Below, piece by piece: positions 41,301 to 52,919 of a stretch of 64,000 nt of DNA; the first letter of the stretch is position 1, and every line of letters begins with the position of its first letter. The translations under genes were made by a program, and so were the position numbers. The DNA is from Dipylidium caninum (taxonomy: Eukaryota; Platyhelminthes; Cestoda; Cyclophyllidea; Dipylidiidae): assembly GCA_017562135.1 (NCBI GenBank), contig QEYB01001046.1:1922001-1986000 (forward strand), read 5' to 3'. The notes under the pieces are model-generated. The model was not told where the DNA came from. It saw only the letters and a program-made list of their open reading frames with translations, and ran no database searches.

Positions 41301-44300
41301 GCGGCAGAGATCAGTCAGTATTGGGGACCTTGACTCGTGCGTCTGCGCATTAGCGTTGACATTTCCCGAGAAAATATTAGCTTCGCGGCGATGTTGAAAG
41401 TTAACCGTACGGCGGAAGGAGTGTCCGCAGGCGTCCTCCATGAGGCCAACGCGTGCACACTGAGGCAGACTCTAAATGAGGGAGTTTTGGTGGGAATCAT
41501 GGGGGATTGCAGCTTCACCAATGTCCCCTTGTGAGTTATATGTTGCGGGCAGTCGAGGCTTTGGCCCATTCAGACAGCGGTGCACTGGTTGGTCGAGTGA
41601 AAAATGGCCGAATGTAAATGCCCTTCGAATCTTGTAACATATTGAAGAACCTTGTGCCCTAAATTTTGTCTTTTTGGGGAAAAAATTGTGCTCTTCCAGG
41701 GAGTCGCCCACCTCACAACCATTCTTTTCAGTGGAATAGCCGACCTGCTTTTCATCTTTGGCGTGGAAATTGTGTCTTAACAACGAAGTCCTCCCGCTGG
41801 CTCACAACTTTACCCCAAGTGACAACGCATCACCGACGAAGGTGAGGCGGGGCTCATAAAACGTTAATAAGCTCCACAAGAGTGCACTTTCAAATGTCAA
41901 ATGCCCAGTGAGAAACATAAATTAGTCTTTTACGGTCTGAACCTTCACTTTCGCAGAAGGATGCAGGTGCCTTATAATGTACGGCCGAATGTTGAACGGA
42001 GCCAGTGCTTCTACACCCGCCGGAGGTCGATGGACCTCCACAAAATTGCCTTATCGCCCCTCCATTTTATAGCCTTGGTTTGCTTGAAGGAAGAAAGTTA
42101 ACCGTTGCGTGACAACCGGTTGCAGCATTTCACTCCCTTCTCAATCAGTATCGTGTTCGGTGGCTTTTTAGCGTGTCACATTTGGACTGTTTCACTCATT
42201 TTGGACGTGCAATCAGGGCTCTGCGCCTCTCCTAGGTGCTCTACTCTTCCGACGCACGGAATTTATTGTGGTCCACACCAAAGCCATACCACTTGAGGCT
42301 GGTGGAAGGTAACGAGGAGGAGGTCCCAATTTCTGGAAATGGCGTATGCAGCTTCTAAAACAGGTCGAGTAGCCAAACGGAATGTGTAGAATGCTTAGCA
42401 GGGAGCAGGTTTTACCACTAAACAGTTTTTCTACGATGGATTCATCAGGGGTCCGTCAAGCTCATACACTTTTTCTCATTCCCAAGATGGAAATCAACGA
42501 ATCCACTCGTTTAGCCCAGCTGAGACAAACGTTTTTCTCATAACTACGAATCCTCCGCCGCTTGCCCGCGAAATAGGCTTTCAGGAGTCTGTGGGAGTGG
42601 CTGTGGCAAACAACTGACCTAAGTTACCCTACTCTCCCTCATTAGTATTAATATTTGACAAGAAGAACGAAACCAACACTCAAGAAGTGGCGGCTCTTTG
42701 TCATGGACATTGTGTTTGAGAATAGTGTAGAAGCACAGGAGTCGCTAATTGTGGAATAATTGAGTTCACAAAATACTGCACCACCGGTTTACCACGCGAG
42801 ACGTTGGAAAAATTCCCACTTTCAGGTAGTCTTCTCCAAGTCGTCTCGCCCCGAGTGTGTATACGACAGACTATCCTAAACATCATGTTCCGCAATCGCC
42901 ATTGAAAGCACAGTCACTCAAGTACGAGCACAGGTTAAAATGAAGGAGCGAACCTGCTTCCCCCACCCCCTAAATGGTTCGAGGTGTACGAGGACGTATG
43001 CACAGATATAATGGGGTGTTGCGTGAATTGCCACGTAGATGCGGACATTTCGCGGAAGCACTTGACCAGAAAGGCTGAAATCGTATTCCATCTGGAGAAT
43101 GGCGCTCAGCGAATGCGGAGTTACACTGACGCACAAACGTGCCCCTCACCTCTCTTCCCCGCCATTTCGCTCGTCCCCCGCCACCCAGTGCCGAAACTGA
43201 CAACTGCGGAAGGGACGATGCCTCACCAAAGCTCCGAGAGACCACCACCTCCTAGTTTCCACCCCTTCCTTTCCGGGACACTCGTCTGCCTCTGCCTGCT
43301 TAGCTTCCGTGCCCTGGTGACGCTCTCCTCCACCGACAGGGATTCAAAGGTCTTTATCCGCAAAGCCTCAACCAAAATCGGTGACCCAGTGCATGAAATA
43401 ACTTACCTCCCACGAAATAAGCTCTGCTTTCCGCAAAGACGACGCTTGGCTTAGCACTACGTGGGCTGCCAAAATGCGCCGTGGCTGTGCTCGTCCACGG
43501 CAGAGAGGGCGTCGAGTGCACCGCTGTTGCCACCTCACCGGGCGCTTACGCAAATACGATACAGTGCCGTGGGCACTTATGTCCATCGCTAATAATTAAT
43601 GGTTTACTTAGTTAATTTCGTCTTAGTCCCTGTCTGTAATTGCATTGCAGCCGTTCGGTTAGTTGGAGGGAAGTACGTGAAACTGGTTTGCCTAACGAGG
43701 GGTGAAATAGATTTGTGCATAATTTCCGCTCTAGGGACTTATTCTAAATTGCAGCGATGGTCTCGGCAAAGTAAGGCGACGAGAAAGGCCCCAAGGGTCG
43801 GGTAATGCTGAGTCCATGCTTCGTCGCGCTGACGGCGCGAAACATTTCGCATTTATTTATTTGGCGGCTTCTTGGGTTTGGAGACTCGGTGTTTGGCCTT
43901 TCCCCATGCCTCAAAACTCCCGCCTTGGGGTCCATGGACTACGGTGTTAGATGATTTTCAGGATCCCCGCTATTCTCGATTATCATCTTGACGGACTTAC
44001 AATCACCGAAAATCTCATAAACTCCCCAGAACTTCGCCTCAAATGTCGTGCAGCGCACGGTGAACCTTCGTGTTTGTGCCTTAAATGCCTCTAACCGGGC
44101 GGCACCCTCACATGACCGCTTAAACACGCAGAGGGGCTTCGGCACTCGGCAGGAAATCTAATCCAGCCGATTGAAGACAATTGTTGGAAATAGGGAAAAT
44201 CCTCCCAGAAGTAGAGACCTTCACAGCATTCTAACTGAGAAGTGGATCTTCTACGAGGACAACGTTGTCAGAGTAAATTGAATTAACTAGTTTTTCATGA

Positions 44301-47071
44301 GACTGAAGGCTCCGACTACCGAAGAATGTCGAGTAGGTGGAAGAAGAAGAAGAAGAGGAGGAGACTCGGTTGTGTACAGGGCTGAGGAGAACGTGGCTCC
44401 CCTCGAATTCATTCCTTGTTTGCCCGCTTGGGTCTGCATCTGGGGCTTAGAGCTCCTCAATTAAGTGGCAGTGTAAATTGACAGGAAATGGATGCCGTTT
44501 GTTGTCCTTTGCTCGGTTGGGTGTTGCTGGGGCAACAAATAATAAAGTACAACTCGCAGTGGGAAATCATGAAGCCCCTCTTTCGTGGGTGCATTCCGTT
44601 AAGGGTTTGCAATGTGACGAGGACGCCTGTCTACACAGTGCGCGATTCACATGGACCGCACGTGGTTGTCCTCATCCTTTTAGTCTCTTTAATTTCCTTG
44701 AAGTGTCCACATACGATATCAGCCCACAGGGAGCGTGGAGAGATGAAGTGGGCAGACTTCTTCGAGAGCGGAGAGTAGCATCCAATGCCATCTCCTCACA
44801 CGTCTTCTCCCATTCATTAGCTCTTTAGGAGAAATAAACTTCTAGTCAGCCATCATGTTCAAAGGCGACAGCAAGGCCCAGAGGCCATGAGACCACTTTC
44901 GTCGCACTAATTGACCTTCGGATGCCACGAAACTTTCGCAGACTACGTTATGCTTCCTCACGCTCGGTCTACCCTCCACAAGTCCCTAGAATGAACGTAT
45001 TCTAACACACTTCCCAAGGGTCTCGAGGTGTTAAGAACCATGGATAATTTGGAGAACACATCAATTCTCGTATGATCGGCTCATCGCAGGTAAATTGCGC
45101 TTCTATCAATCAACTTGACAACTCCTCAGAAGGAATGTGTTAGAAGCGTAACACCGTCAAGCAGTTGCTTAATGCAGCAACTTATTGTAATTAATTATGC
45201 AAAATAGGTCGTAGCCACTCCTCTCCTGACTGCTCTATTCTATCTTCTTCGCGCCTGTTCTGGTGTAGTTCAGCCATTCATCTGAGGTCACGCCAAGTTT
45301 ATGAGAGTATCATGTTCCGCTTATTTTTCATTCCTCTGACCAGGGTGTCTAGACGCCACTTTTTTCATGCGGACCGACCGGACATGTCGAATCAAGGCCC
45401 CATTGCGTCAGAAAATGTGAAGCCGACGACATCTTTGGAGGACAATTGCAGAAGCCCATCAAATTCTCTGAGCCTTTCTGCCACCGGTTGTCGAGCAGTG
45501 TAATTATCTGGGGGAGGATTCCTCCCTCCACCCCGCTGTTACGCGTTCCTGCATCAGTTCTTTGAAGTGCTGCTGCTGCGGGTTGAATTAATCTGTGCAA
45601 CGGATGAGGCCGCAACTCGCCTCCTCGGGAAACGGAAAGCTGAGGCGCACTGATGACAGGGTCGACGATCCTTTCAAATCAGACCCTGGTCCTCAATAGT
45701 TCACACACCAAATCTGTGCGTCGTAAGGGCATGCGTAGCATTGCGAGAGTAGTTGTGCTTGCAATGACTTCCACGCCACGCATTAGCCGACACCCGGAAG
45801 GTGCGTGGAACTGTCTAAAGACAGCTGGGTTATTTATGCATCTCCTCCAGCCCTCTATTCTCTTCCCCCCGCCACCCAGCCATCAACCAAGAATACTTTC
45901 AAATCAGTACTGAAGTGCAGTTAATCCGCAGCTCGGTGTCACGACCGTTCCTCAGTTCCTTGAAATGGTACGTCTTTCACTACCCCGCTGTACCTAAATG
46001 CACTGGCGGTTCGGGTTTTTTGATTGTCGTGATCTGGGAAATACTTAGACCATTCATTGCTGTAAATGCGAATTATCGATGGAGGCGGGTGTCCAACAGC
46101 TCAGGCAGCACTGCGGTGTCTGGGCGCAACTTGGGGAGAGACGCTTCTGTTTACGGACCAACTGTTTCCCCACAAAACGAAATTCGGACATCCACTTGGT
46201 CGATGTAGATCTACGCGAGGCCAAGGCGAGAATCGTAACAACAGCACGAGGAGGGAGCGAATTCAGGCACCGAAGGGTGTAGCGGTACGAGGAGGCGAGA
46301 GCACCCATTTGAAGAGTCCGAACGCGGACAAAACTAGACCCTCGGGTAGGGATACTCACTCATTCCTCTGGGAATGTACATAAACCCGCGGTGGTCTCGC
46401 CCCATTGTTACGCTTTGAACTCGGTTGAGGGAAAATCCTCCCCACGCCCTCTCGCACTCCCTCCCTGTAATCACTGAGGCCTCATTCAAACAGACACTGC
46501 GTGCAGTGGGGCGAGGCGAGGCAGACGCATGTGTTTTCGCCTCGACTGTTACACTAAACGTTTTCTGTTGAGGGTGAAACAAAGTCATGTAATATAATTA
46601 CAGAGTTGAATCGCTTACGTAAACCTTCAGTGTCGAAGGCACATTTGTCCTCATCTCTTAAGTGAGAAGTTAATCGTGTCTCTGTTTGGAGCAAAGAGAA
46701 ATGGCAATTATGTTGCCTTTTTGAAGGTAGCTAATATTTTTGATAGGTACCGACGCAAGTCATTCTACTCACTAACTCACACCGACTGCTTGCGTGCCTC
46801 ACCTCAACGGTTCTGTCATCTCTCCTTGGTCGTCTCGCCTCAACTTATCCGCATCTATTTCACTCACCACACGCATCTCAAAGCGCCCCGATTGTCTCTT
46901 ATTGTACCCTCTGCTGCTTTCTAAAACATCGAGTGGAAAAATTCTGATGGTAGACTCGATCGTGTTTCTGGTGACTGCCTCCTGGTCGGCAAGTAAAGGC
47001 CTGCACACAGAACACAAACAGACAACATTTATCCCGAATGAGGGTGGCAAATACGCCTTCACCACTCGTAC

Positions 47072-47278
47072 TTGTTCAAATGTGCTACCAGTGAAATTCA
47101 CTACCCATATAGAAGATTCTTTTGTTTGCTTTGCCTTATGGTGGCCTTCTCGGTCTGGTCGACAACGACGTCTCTCGCTCAGCCCACCATCGTGTCGGAG
47201 ACTGTGGCGACTTCGAGGGAGGCCTCGGAGGACGTACATTTGGTGGACGGAGATGACGGCTGCATCGTGCTCGATTAA
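47072..47278 (+). CDS. Hypothetical small ORF with signal-peptide-like start, 68 aa
   Basis: The frame begins MFKCATSEIHYPYRR, continues with a hydrophobic stretch (FFCLLCLMVAFSV), a Thr/Ser-rich turn with a possible cleavage after SLA, and an acidic C-terminus ending DDGCIVLD before a TAA. That layout resembles a small secreted precursor, but there is no recognised family, no dibasic processing site in the mature part, and other frames are open here too. Confidence 0.15.
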   Translation: MFKCATSEIHYPYRRFFCLLCLMVAFSVWSTTTSLAQPTIVSETVATSREASEDVHLVDGDDGCIVLD

Positions 47279-48623
47279 AAAAGTCAGGACATGTTGCCCC
47301 TTTTGGGTAGGAAAGAAACAGCTCAACGTCGTTTATCCACTTCTGTGCTTTCTCATCTTCCCCCAGGGGTGACTCGTCTATTCTCTAGAGCCCCACTCTG
47401 CTTAACCTGACTCCTAATCGCGAGGTCCGGTTGTTATCGGACGAGATAAAGTGACTGCAAGTGTGTACTGGGGGGAGGAGGAAGGGAGGGCGGAGGGGAT
47501 AGGAAAAATAGCAGGTAGCTCCAAGTTTTACGAAGGCATTTACTTGAAATACTGTCGACCAAGCTCGGGGCTTGACAAAGGGACGAGCTGCCTCTGATCT
47601 CCCCCATAAAATACTTCATTTCGGTGCACCGACAATTGTGGGATGTTTCAAATTAAGAAATTCATCACATTTGCTCACCGTCCGGAGAGAATCAAACCTG
47701 TAAAACGATATCGCCCAGGGGCAATACACTCTTCCTTTGCAAACTCCAACTTCACAAGGCTGCACCATTCCAGGCATGTAATAGGCCCCGAAAAGGACGT
47801 CTGCAATTGCTTTGCTCCTTACCCGAGCTCCGTTTCGTCCTCCGTCTTCAACCACTCCTTTGAACCGCCACATTGTGTCAGCATTCGTTTTTAATCCAAG
47901 TGAACCATATGGAGAATTGCGATAATAGACGTTCATTTCATAAAATGTGTAAATTAAGGATGTTATCCGTACTGATTGCCTCGAAGAGTCGAGCGAATGA
48001 GGTGATGAGAAAGATAGGAGGCCAAAATACTGTTAGGTCGGAGGATCTGAATTCTCAGAAGTGCCATTATGGAAAGTATGTTTTGCCACACCTTGTGTTA
48101 AAACGCTAAAAGCTTTCAGAAACTGTCACGGGAGACCTACTTAGTCGACTGAGGATGAATGTCTGTGGTGATAGGAGGGAGGAAAAAAAGTGAAAATTGC
48201 GGCAAAGACTCAGTGAAAATGGTAATAACAATAAAAATAATGCTTACAATTACAGACATAAACTCGACTAACTTAGCCAACCTACAGTATTCACTGGAAT
48301 TTGTTAGCACTGCTAAATTAGGAAATTCATTCATCAACATCCTCCGTCCGTCGTGCCCACGGACCAAACAACTCCCGTGTATTGCCTCCACAACTGGAGT
48401 TTGTGGAGGCAATCGTCACCACAGCTCCAACGTCTCATTCCACATCCGCAACTCATGGCTAAAAACGGGCTTCCAATTTTTTCCTTAAATGTGTTTCCCC
48501 GTTTGAAAGAGAAGTGTTCTCTCCTACTTCCCACATTCTTTCACCTTCCAGCATTTATACCATTCTACTTATAATTTAGATTATAATTCTTATGATCTCT
48601 AACTTATTAGGGCAAGTGTCTAC

Positions 48624-48637
48624 TAGCTCAGTGGTAG
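48624..48637 (+). other. tRNA A-box-like sequence
   Basis: TAGCTCAGTGGTAG matches the D-arm/A-box of many eukaryotic tRNAs. No B box or cloverleaf follows at the proper distance, so this is not a working tRNA; it could be a relic of a tRNA-derived element or chance. Confidence 0.3.
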
Positions 48638-51119
48638 TCTTAAACGTCAAACCACGGTGAGTGGAAAAACTTCCTAGGCCTCCGCTCCAAACGAGCTGGA
48701 ACGCTTTTGGTAAAGGAGTTTAATAATGCAACCAGAACCATGGACTAATACATATTTCTAAATTTGTGTACCAAACGAAGCCATTGTAGACCGTGGTTTT
48801 TATTCATTTTGATTCCTTTCCTCCTTAAATACTTCCTCGAATGTCGCAACTCATGCCATATGCCCCTCTAATAACAGATTCGCTTATCTCCCCTTTCCGT
48901 CTTGCTGATATCCCATTTGACGAAGGTCAGACGAAATAACGAGTTTTATTACAAGTTTGATTGTGTTTTTTTTTCCGCGATATATATCAGTACGCCTATC
49001 TTTACGTTGCCCCAACAGGTTTGCCTATACTTTAAGTTGGTGAATGTTCCTCGTTCCTAAACCCATTAATTTCCTTATTAGGTTGCTGTTGTGTAAGGGG
49101 AGGCAAGTCACTTTTTCCTTCCTTCGAAACACTAACAAAATGACTGCATTGTAAAGACGAAAATTTTTGAAATAATGCAACTTTATCAGTCTCTCAGGCG
49201 CAGTCACGGGCTCCGGTTCCTGTAAATTTTGCCCTCTGCTCGCATTCATTTCAAATTCTTCCATATGAATCGTCAGTACTGTCCATTCAACGCTATGATA
49301 TTTTACACTCAGGTGCTGTTTAGTTTATAGCAGTAGGGTGTAAGGAAAAAGTTGAATCCTTCTCGCAATGCGTTTACGTCCTAATGTCATATTTTCCACT
49401 CTAAAGGTTAGCAGTTTTCATTTCATTTGCGAACAAGCCCACTAACCCGTCTGCGAAACTTCGCTGTGTTGGCGTCGGAGTGAAGACGCTCAAGCTGCGT
49501 TAATAAATTACCATAATTTGAGACAAAAGTTTTGTTAGTCTTAACATGGGTATTGAGTCTCAAACTATGAAAAGGGTTTACAGAAAATCGCAGATTATTT
49601 TTGGACATAGGAGTTTGACAAATGCTGAAATGCTGGAAGTCGAAATGGGAAAATCAGTTCTAGTTCCCGCTGACCTGATAATCTAGCCCTCAGACTAATA
49701 AAACGTCCTCATTCGTTCATTGTGTTACCACACCCAACCCCCCCCCCCTACACTTTTATAAACGGCAATACCTCCACCTCGTATGTTTTGAAGCACTTCA
49801 AACAAGTGCCATGGAAACCATTTGTTACGAGTTAGGACATAAAATCATGTTTCTGATGGGATTCCAAAATTCGCAATTTTGTGTTTTTTGCAATGAGTCG
49901 ATTTCTATGAAGTCCAAAGCGGATATGTTAGGTAATTATCTCCGCTCAGAATGTTAATATGGTCACATTGGTGGTCAAAATCGCCGAAAGTAAGCCGGAT
50001 CGAGAAGTGAAGCTAAATAACGCTTCTCACCAGCAAATGCATTTCGCTAGCCAAGATTTCCAAACAAGGACGACCAATGCGCCTTTAGATAACCTAATCA
50101 CTATTGATTATTGGAAATTTTGTGCTGTTATTCCCACCTAATACGAAATAACCGGCAAATAAGCCAAGTGGTAGAACACGTGACAAATGAACACGTGTTT
50201 TGAGGAATATATTAACTAAATCAACTACAGTAGCGTCTTGACTAACTTCGTGTTCCTTTATGTAAATGCATTCCCCCCCTTCTATGTAACTTAATACAAC
50301 GATCTCAGTCAGGATTTTAGTCATGTCCAACACGTGTCAGTAACGTAAAGAAGTTTTTCTTGGACGCCCTAATCTACTTTAAGATAGGCCGCACTATATC
50401 ACGTTAATGCAGCTCAGATCTCCAAATGAGCATACTTAAGATGAACATCGAGGAAAACATATCCTTAACATGAGGGAAACTATTTGAGGAAGCCACACGA
50501 TTATAATTGTTTGCCAATCATGTATGTCACATCGTGCAATGGTTATATAAATCACATTATTGCATTTTAAAGGGTCCGTTGATGCAAAATTCGGGATTAC
50601 GAATAGGTGAATTGAGCCGCAAATATAACGGCAGATTTCTCGAAGTGACTTGACATTTCAACCAAATACGGGAAGGATAAATTAGAACCCTCGTCATGGG
50701 AGGGAAAAACGGTGATTTTAGCGATTCGAATATTGTTAGGGGATTAGCGTGAACTCAAAGCTGCCGAATGTCGTTGGAGATAATAATCTGAAGTTGTTCA
50801 GTTGCATAGTCTAACTAATTACGCACCTACGGCCAGATAATTTCCTGTCGATCCTAAATGTTGCACGCAGACAGCGAAGACATTTATAAGTTAGGAAGAA
50901 TGGTGGTTGCCGGGCCCTGACTTAAAGGCTCAGATGCGCTAAAAACGTTAATTTCTCAAATGTGTAACGTATTAAAATCAAAAACTAAATACATTATTAC
51001 TACAAATTCAAAACACCCATATGGTCATGATTTAATTTAAGAAAGTATTGAAATAGCCTGTTTGTTTTAGTCCTCCTATCTGTCTCGTGCGCTCGTCCTC
51101 CGCTCAGCACGTGCTGGCA

Positions 51120-52671
51120 ATGCTTCTTCTTTTTGAGACTGCGGCTGGTTACTCCGTATTCAAATTGAAGAATGAGAAAAAACTTCAGGAAGTTAAGGAC
51201 TTGGCCAAAGAGTTTGAGAATACTGAATTCATGAATCAGATGTAAGTACATGGCTGAGCCAATCAATGCTAAGCCCCCCCCTTTCTAAGTTTGGTGGTTT
51301 CATGCGGCTTATCGGTTCATTCCGACGGTTTTATTTCTCCAATATAGGATTCAGCTGGAGAAGTTCGTGAAGTTTGCGGATACGAAGGAGGCACTTGTTG
51401 GTAAGACGATGATATCGTGGACTAGAGTCTCTGTACCTATTGTGACTGATAGACATAGATCTGATCTTTTTTTCCAGTAACACATGACATTTATCTCACT
51501 AGCTGCCTCTGATGTCATCGAGGGCAAGATTTCGAAGAAACTGAAAAAGCTCTTGAAGAAGCTGTACGTTAAAGAACTACGCGATGATGTTTTGGCAGTG
51601 GCCGATAAAAAACTCTCTCAAGAGATTACAGTACGCTCGAATTGTTATACTAACCCTTTTTAGAGCAAAATGAACATCCCAACGCTTGCCGATTCCTCGG
51701 TACAAAATCTTATGCGGGCGGTGCGGGCTCATATTGAAACTCTAATTCCAGCGTTTGACGAGTCGGATCTAATGCGGATGCGGCTTGGTTTGGCTCACAG
51801 TCTTGATCGCTACAAACTCAAATGCAACCCTGATAAGATTGATACCATGATTGTTCAGGCAATAGGTCTTCTCGATGAGTTAAACAAAGAACTGAACAAT
51901 TACGTCATGCGTTGTAAGGAGATGTACGGTTGGCACTTTCCCGAACTGGCCAAGATTGTAACGGAAAGCATCACTTACGCAAAGTTGGTAAAACGTATCG
52001 GCGTTCGAGAAAATGCGGCAAAGATGGACCTCACCGACCTCGTTCCTGATGAACTTATTGATCAAGTTAGAAATGCCGCTATCGTCTCCTTGGGTACTGA
52101 ATTAACGGAAGATGATGTGGAGATGATCAATTCAATATGTGATCAAGTCGTGGAAGTTGCTGAAGCACGTGACACGCTGCACGAATACCTGGTGAAACGT
52201 ATGGTTGCGGTGGCTCCCAACTTGACTGCCTTGGTGGGCGAAATCCTGGGTGCACGTCTAATCGCAAAAGCTGGAACCCTAGTCAATCTCGCCAAGCATC
52301 CCGCCTCGACCGTCCAGATACTCGGTGCTGAAAAGGCCCTCTTCCGGGCACTGAAAACACGTCATAGCACCCCCAAATACGGCTTGCTCTACAATGCAAG
52401 TCTTGTCGGACAGGCTGGACCAGCCATCAAAGGAAAAATCTCGCGTATGTTAGCTGCAAAAGCCGCTCTCTCAATTCGTCTTGACGCTCTGGGGGATGAA
52501 GACGCAGATAACGAGATGGGTGTTCGAGCCAGGGCCTACCTGGAGGAGCGCTTGCGCCAACTCGAGTCTGGGACCTTTAATCCTCGCATCTCAAAAAAGC
52601 GCAAGCCGGAACCCGGAGCCTCGGAACGGCCGCTGAAATCCAGAAAGCTTAACGGTGGGAATGAAGGGTAG
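51120..52671 (+). CDS. NOP58: NOP58 (Nop5), box C/D snoRNP core protein, complete, 4 exons
   Basis: NOP58 is a scaffold of box C/D snoRNPs, which guide 2'-O-methylation of rRNA in the nucleolus, together with fibrillarin, NOP56 and SNU13. Exons: 51120-51241, 51348-51400, 51503-51630, 51664-52671, joined with consistent phase to 1311 nt, 436 aa. The start matches the family (MLLLFETAAGYSVFKLKNEK versus human MLVLFET). The Nop domain is plain: LGLAHSLDRYKLK, DTMIVQAIGLLDEL, RCKEMYGWHFPEL, then NLAKHPASTVQILGAEKALF and KGKISRMLAAK. Human NOP58 is 529 aa; here the Lys/Glu-rich C-terminal tail is cut to about 30 residues (KKRKPEPG...). Introns are 106, 102 and 33 nt. The gene ends tail-to-tail with CAP, 248 nt between stop codons. 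Confidence 0.98.
51403..51468 (+). ncRNA. Possible box C/D snoRNA in NOP58 intron 2
   Basis: Intron 2 (51401-51502) holds ACGATGA at 51406-51412, one mismatch from the C box RTGATGA, and CTGA (D box) at 51461-51464. The flanks AAGA (51403-51406) and TCTT (51465-51468) can pair as a short terminal stem. A second CTGA at 51446-51449 could be a D' box, next to TGATAGA as a poor C'. Length of about 66 nt is right for the class, and NOP58 genes of vertebrates host C/D snoRNAs. The motifs are short and may be chance. Confidence 0.25.
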
Positions 52672-52851
52672 ATAACTTGAGTTGATCCTTGTACATATGT
52701 GATCGTGTGTATATAGTTGTGCTATTAAGTTATTCGTGAGTAGCACTTAGAGCTTAGGGCTACATAACCCCACCTAGTAGTTAATCGGCTCCCCTGCGGC
52801 CGGGTTTGCAGGTTGACGAAGATGAGTGTTTGTTGGGGCAAGGAAAAAAAT

Positions 52852-52857
52852 TTTATT
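52852..52857 (-). terminator. Polyadenylation signal of CAP
   Basis: AATAAA on the minus strand lies 63 nt past the CAP stop codon, a normal position for a polyadenylation signal. It sits in the 248-nt gap shared with the 3' end of NOP58. Confidence 0.6.
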
Positions 52858-52919
52858 TTAAAGCACGGAGTTAGGCATGTTTTTCGCATCTAAACCTGGG
52901 GTTGGGGCCTTCGTTTTAA

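Larger units (their letters stand above)
38390..51119. other. Gene-poor region of 12.7 kb between the GPCR and NOP58
   Basis: No gene can be supported. Frames such as 46794-47372 (192 codons) and its antisense partner overlap heavily and carry no domain. A G run sits at 39865-39882, a GAA-rich patch at 44341-44358 and a C run at 49738-49748. A tRNA A-box-like stretch is at 48624-48637. One short ORF with a signal-peptide-like start (47072-47278) is listed separately. Confidence 0.5.

Noticed and set aside
46794..47372. 192-codon plus-strand ORF with a 175-codon minus-strand ORF over it
   Set aside because: Both frames are open in the same GC-richer patch, neither shows a domain, and the composition (Ser, Arg, Leu, Pro) is typical of chance frames.
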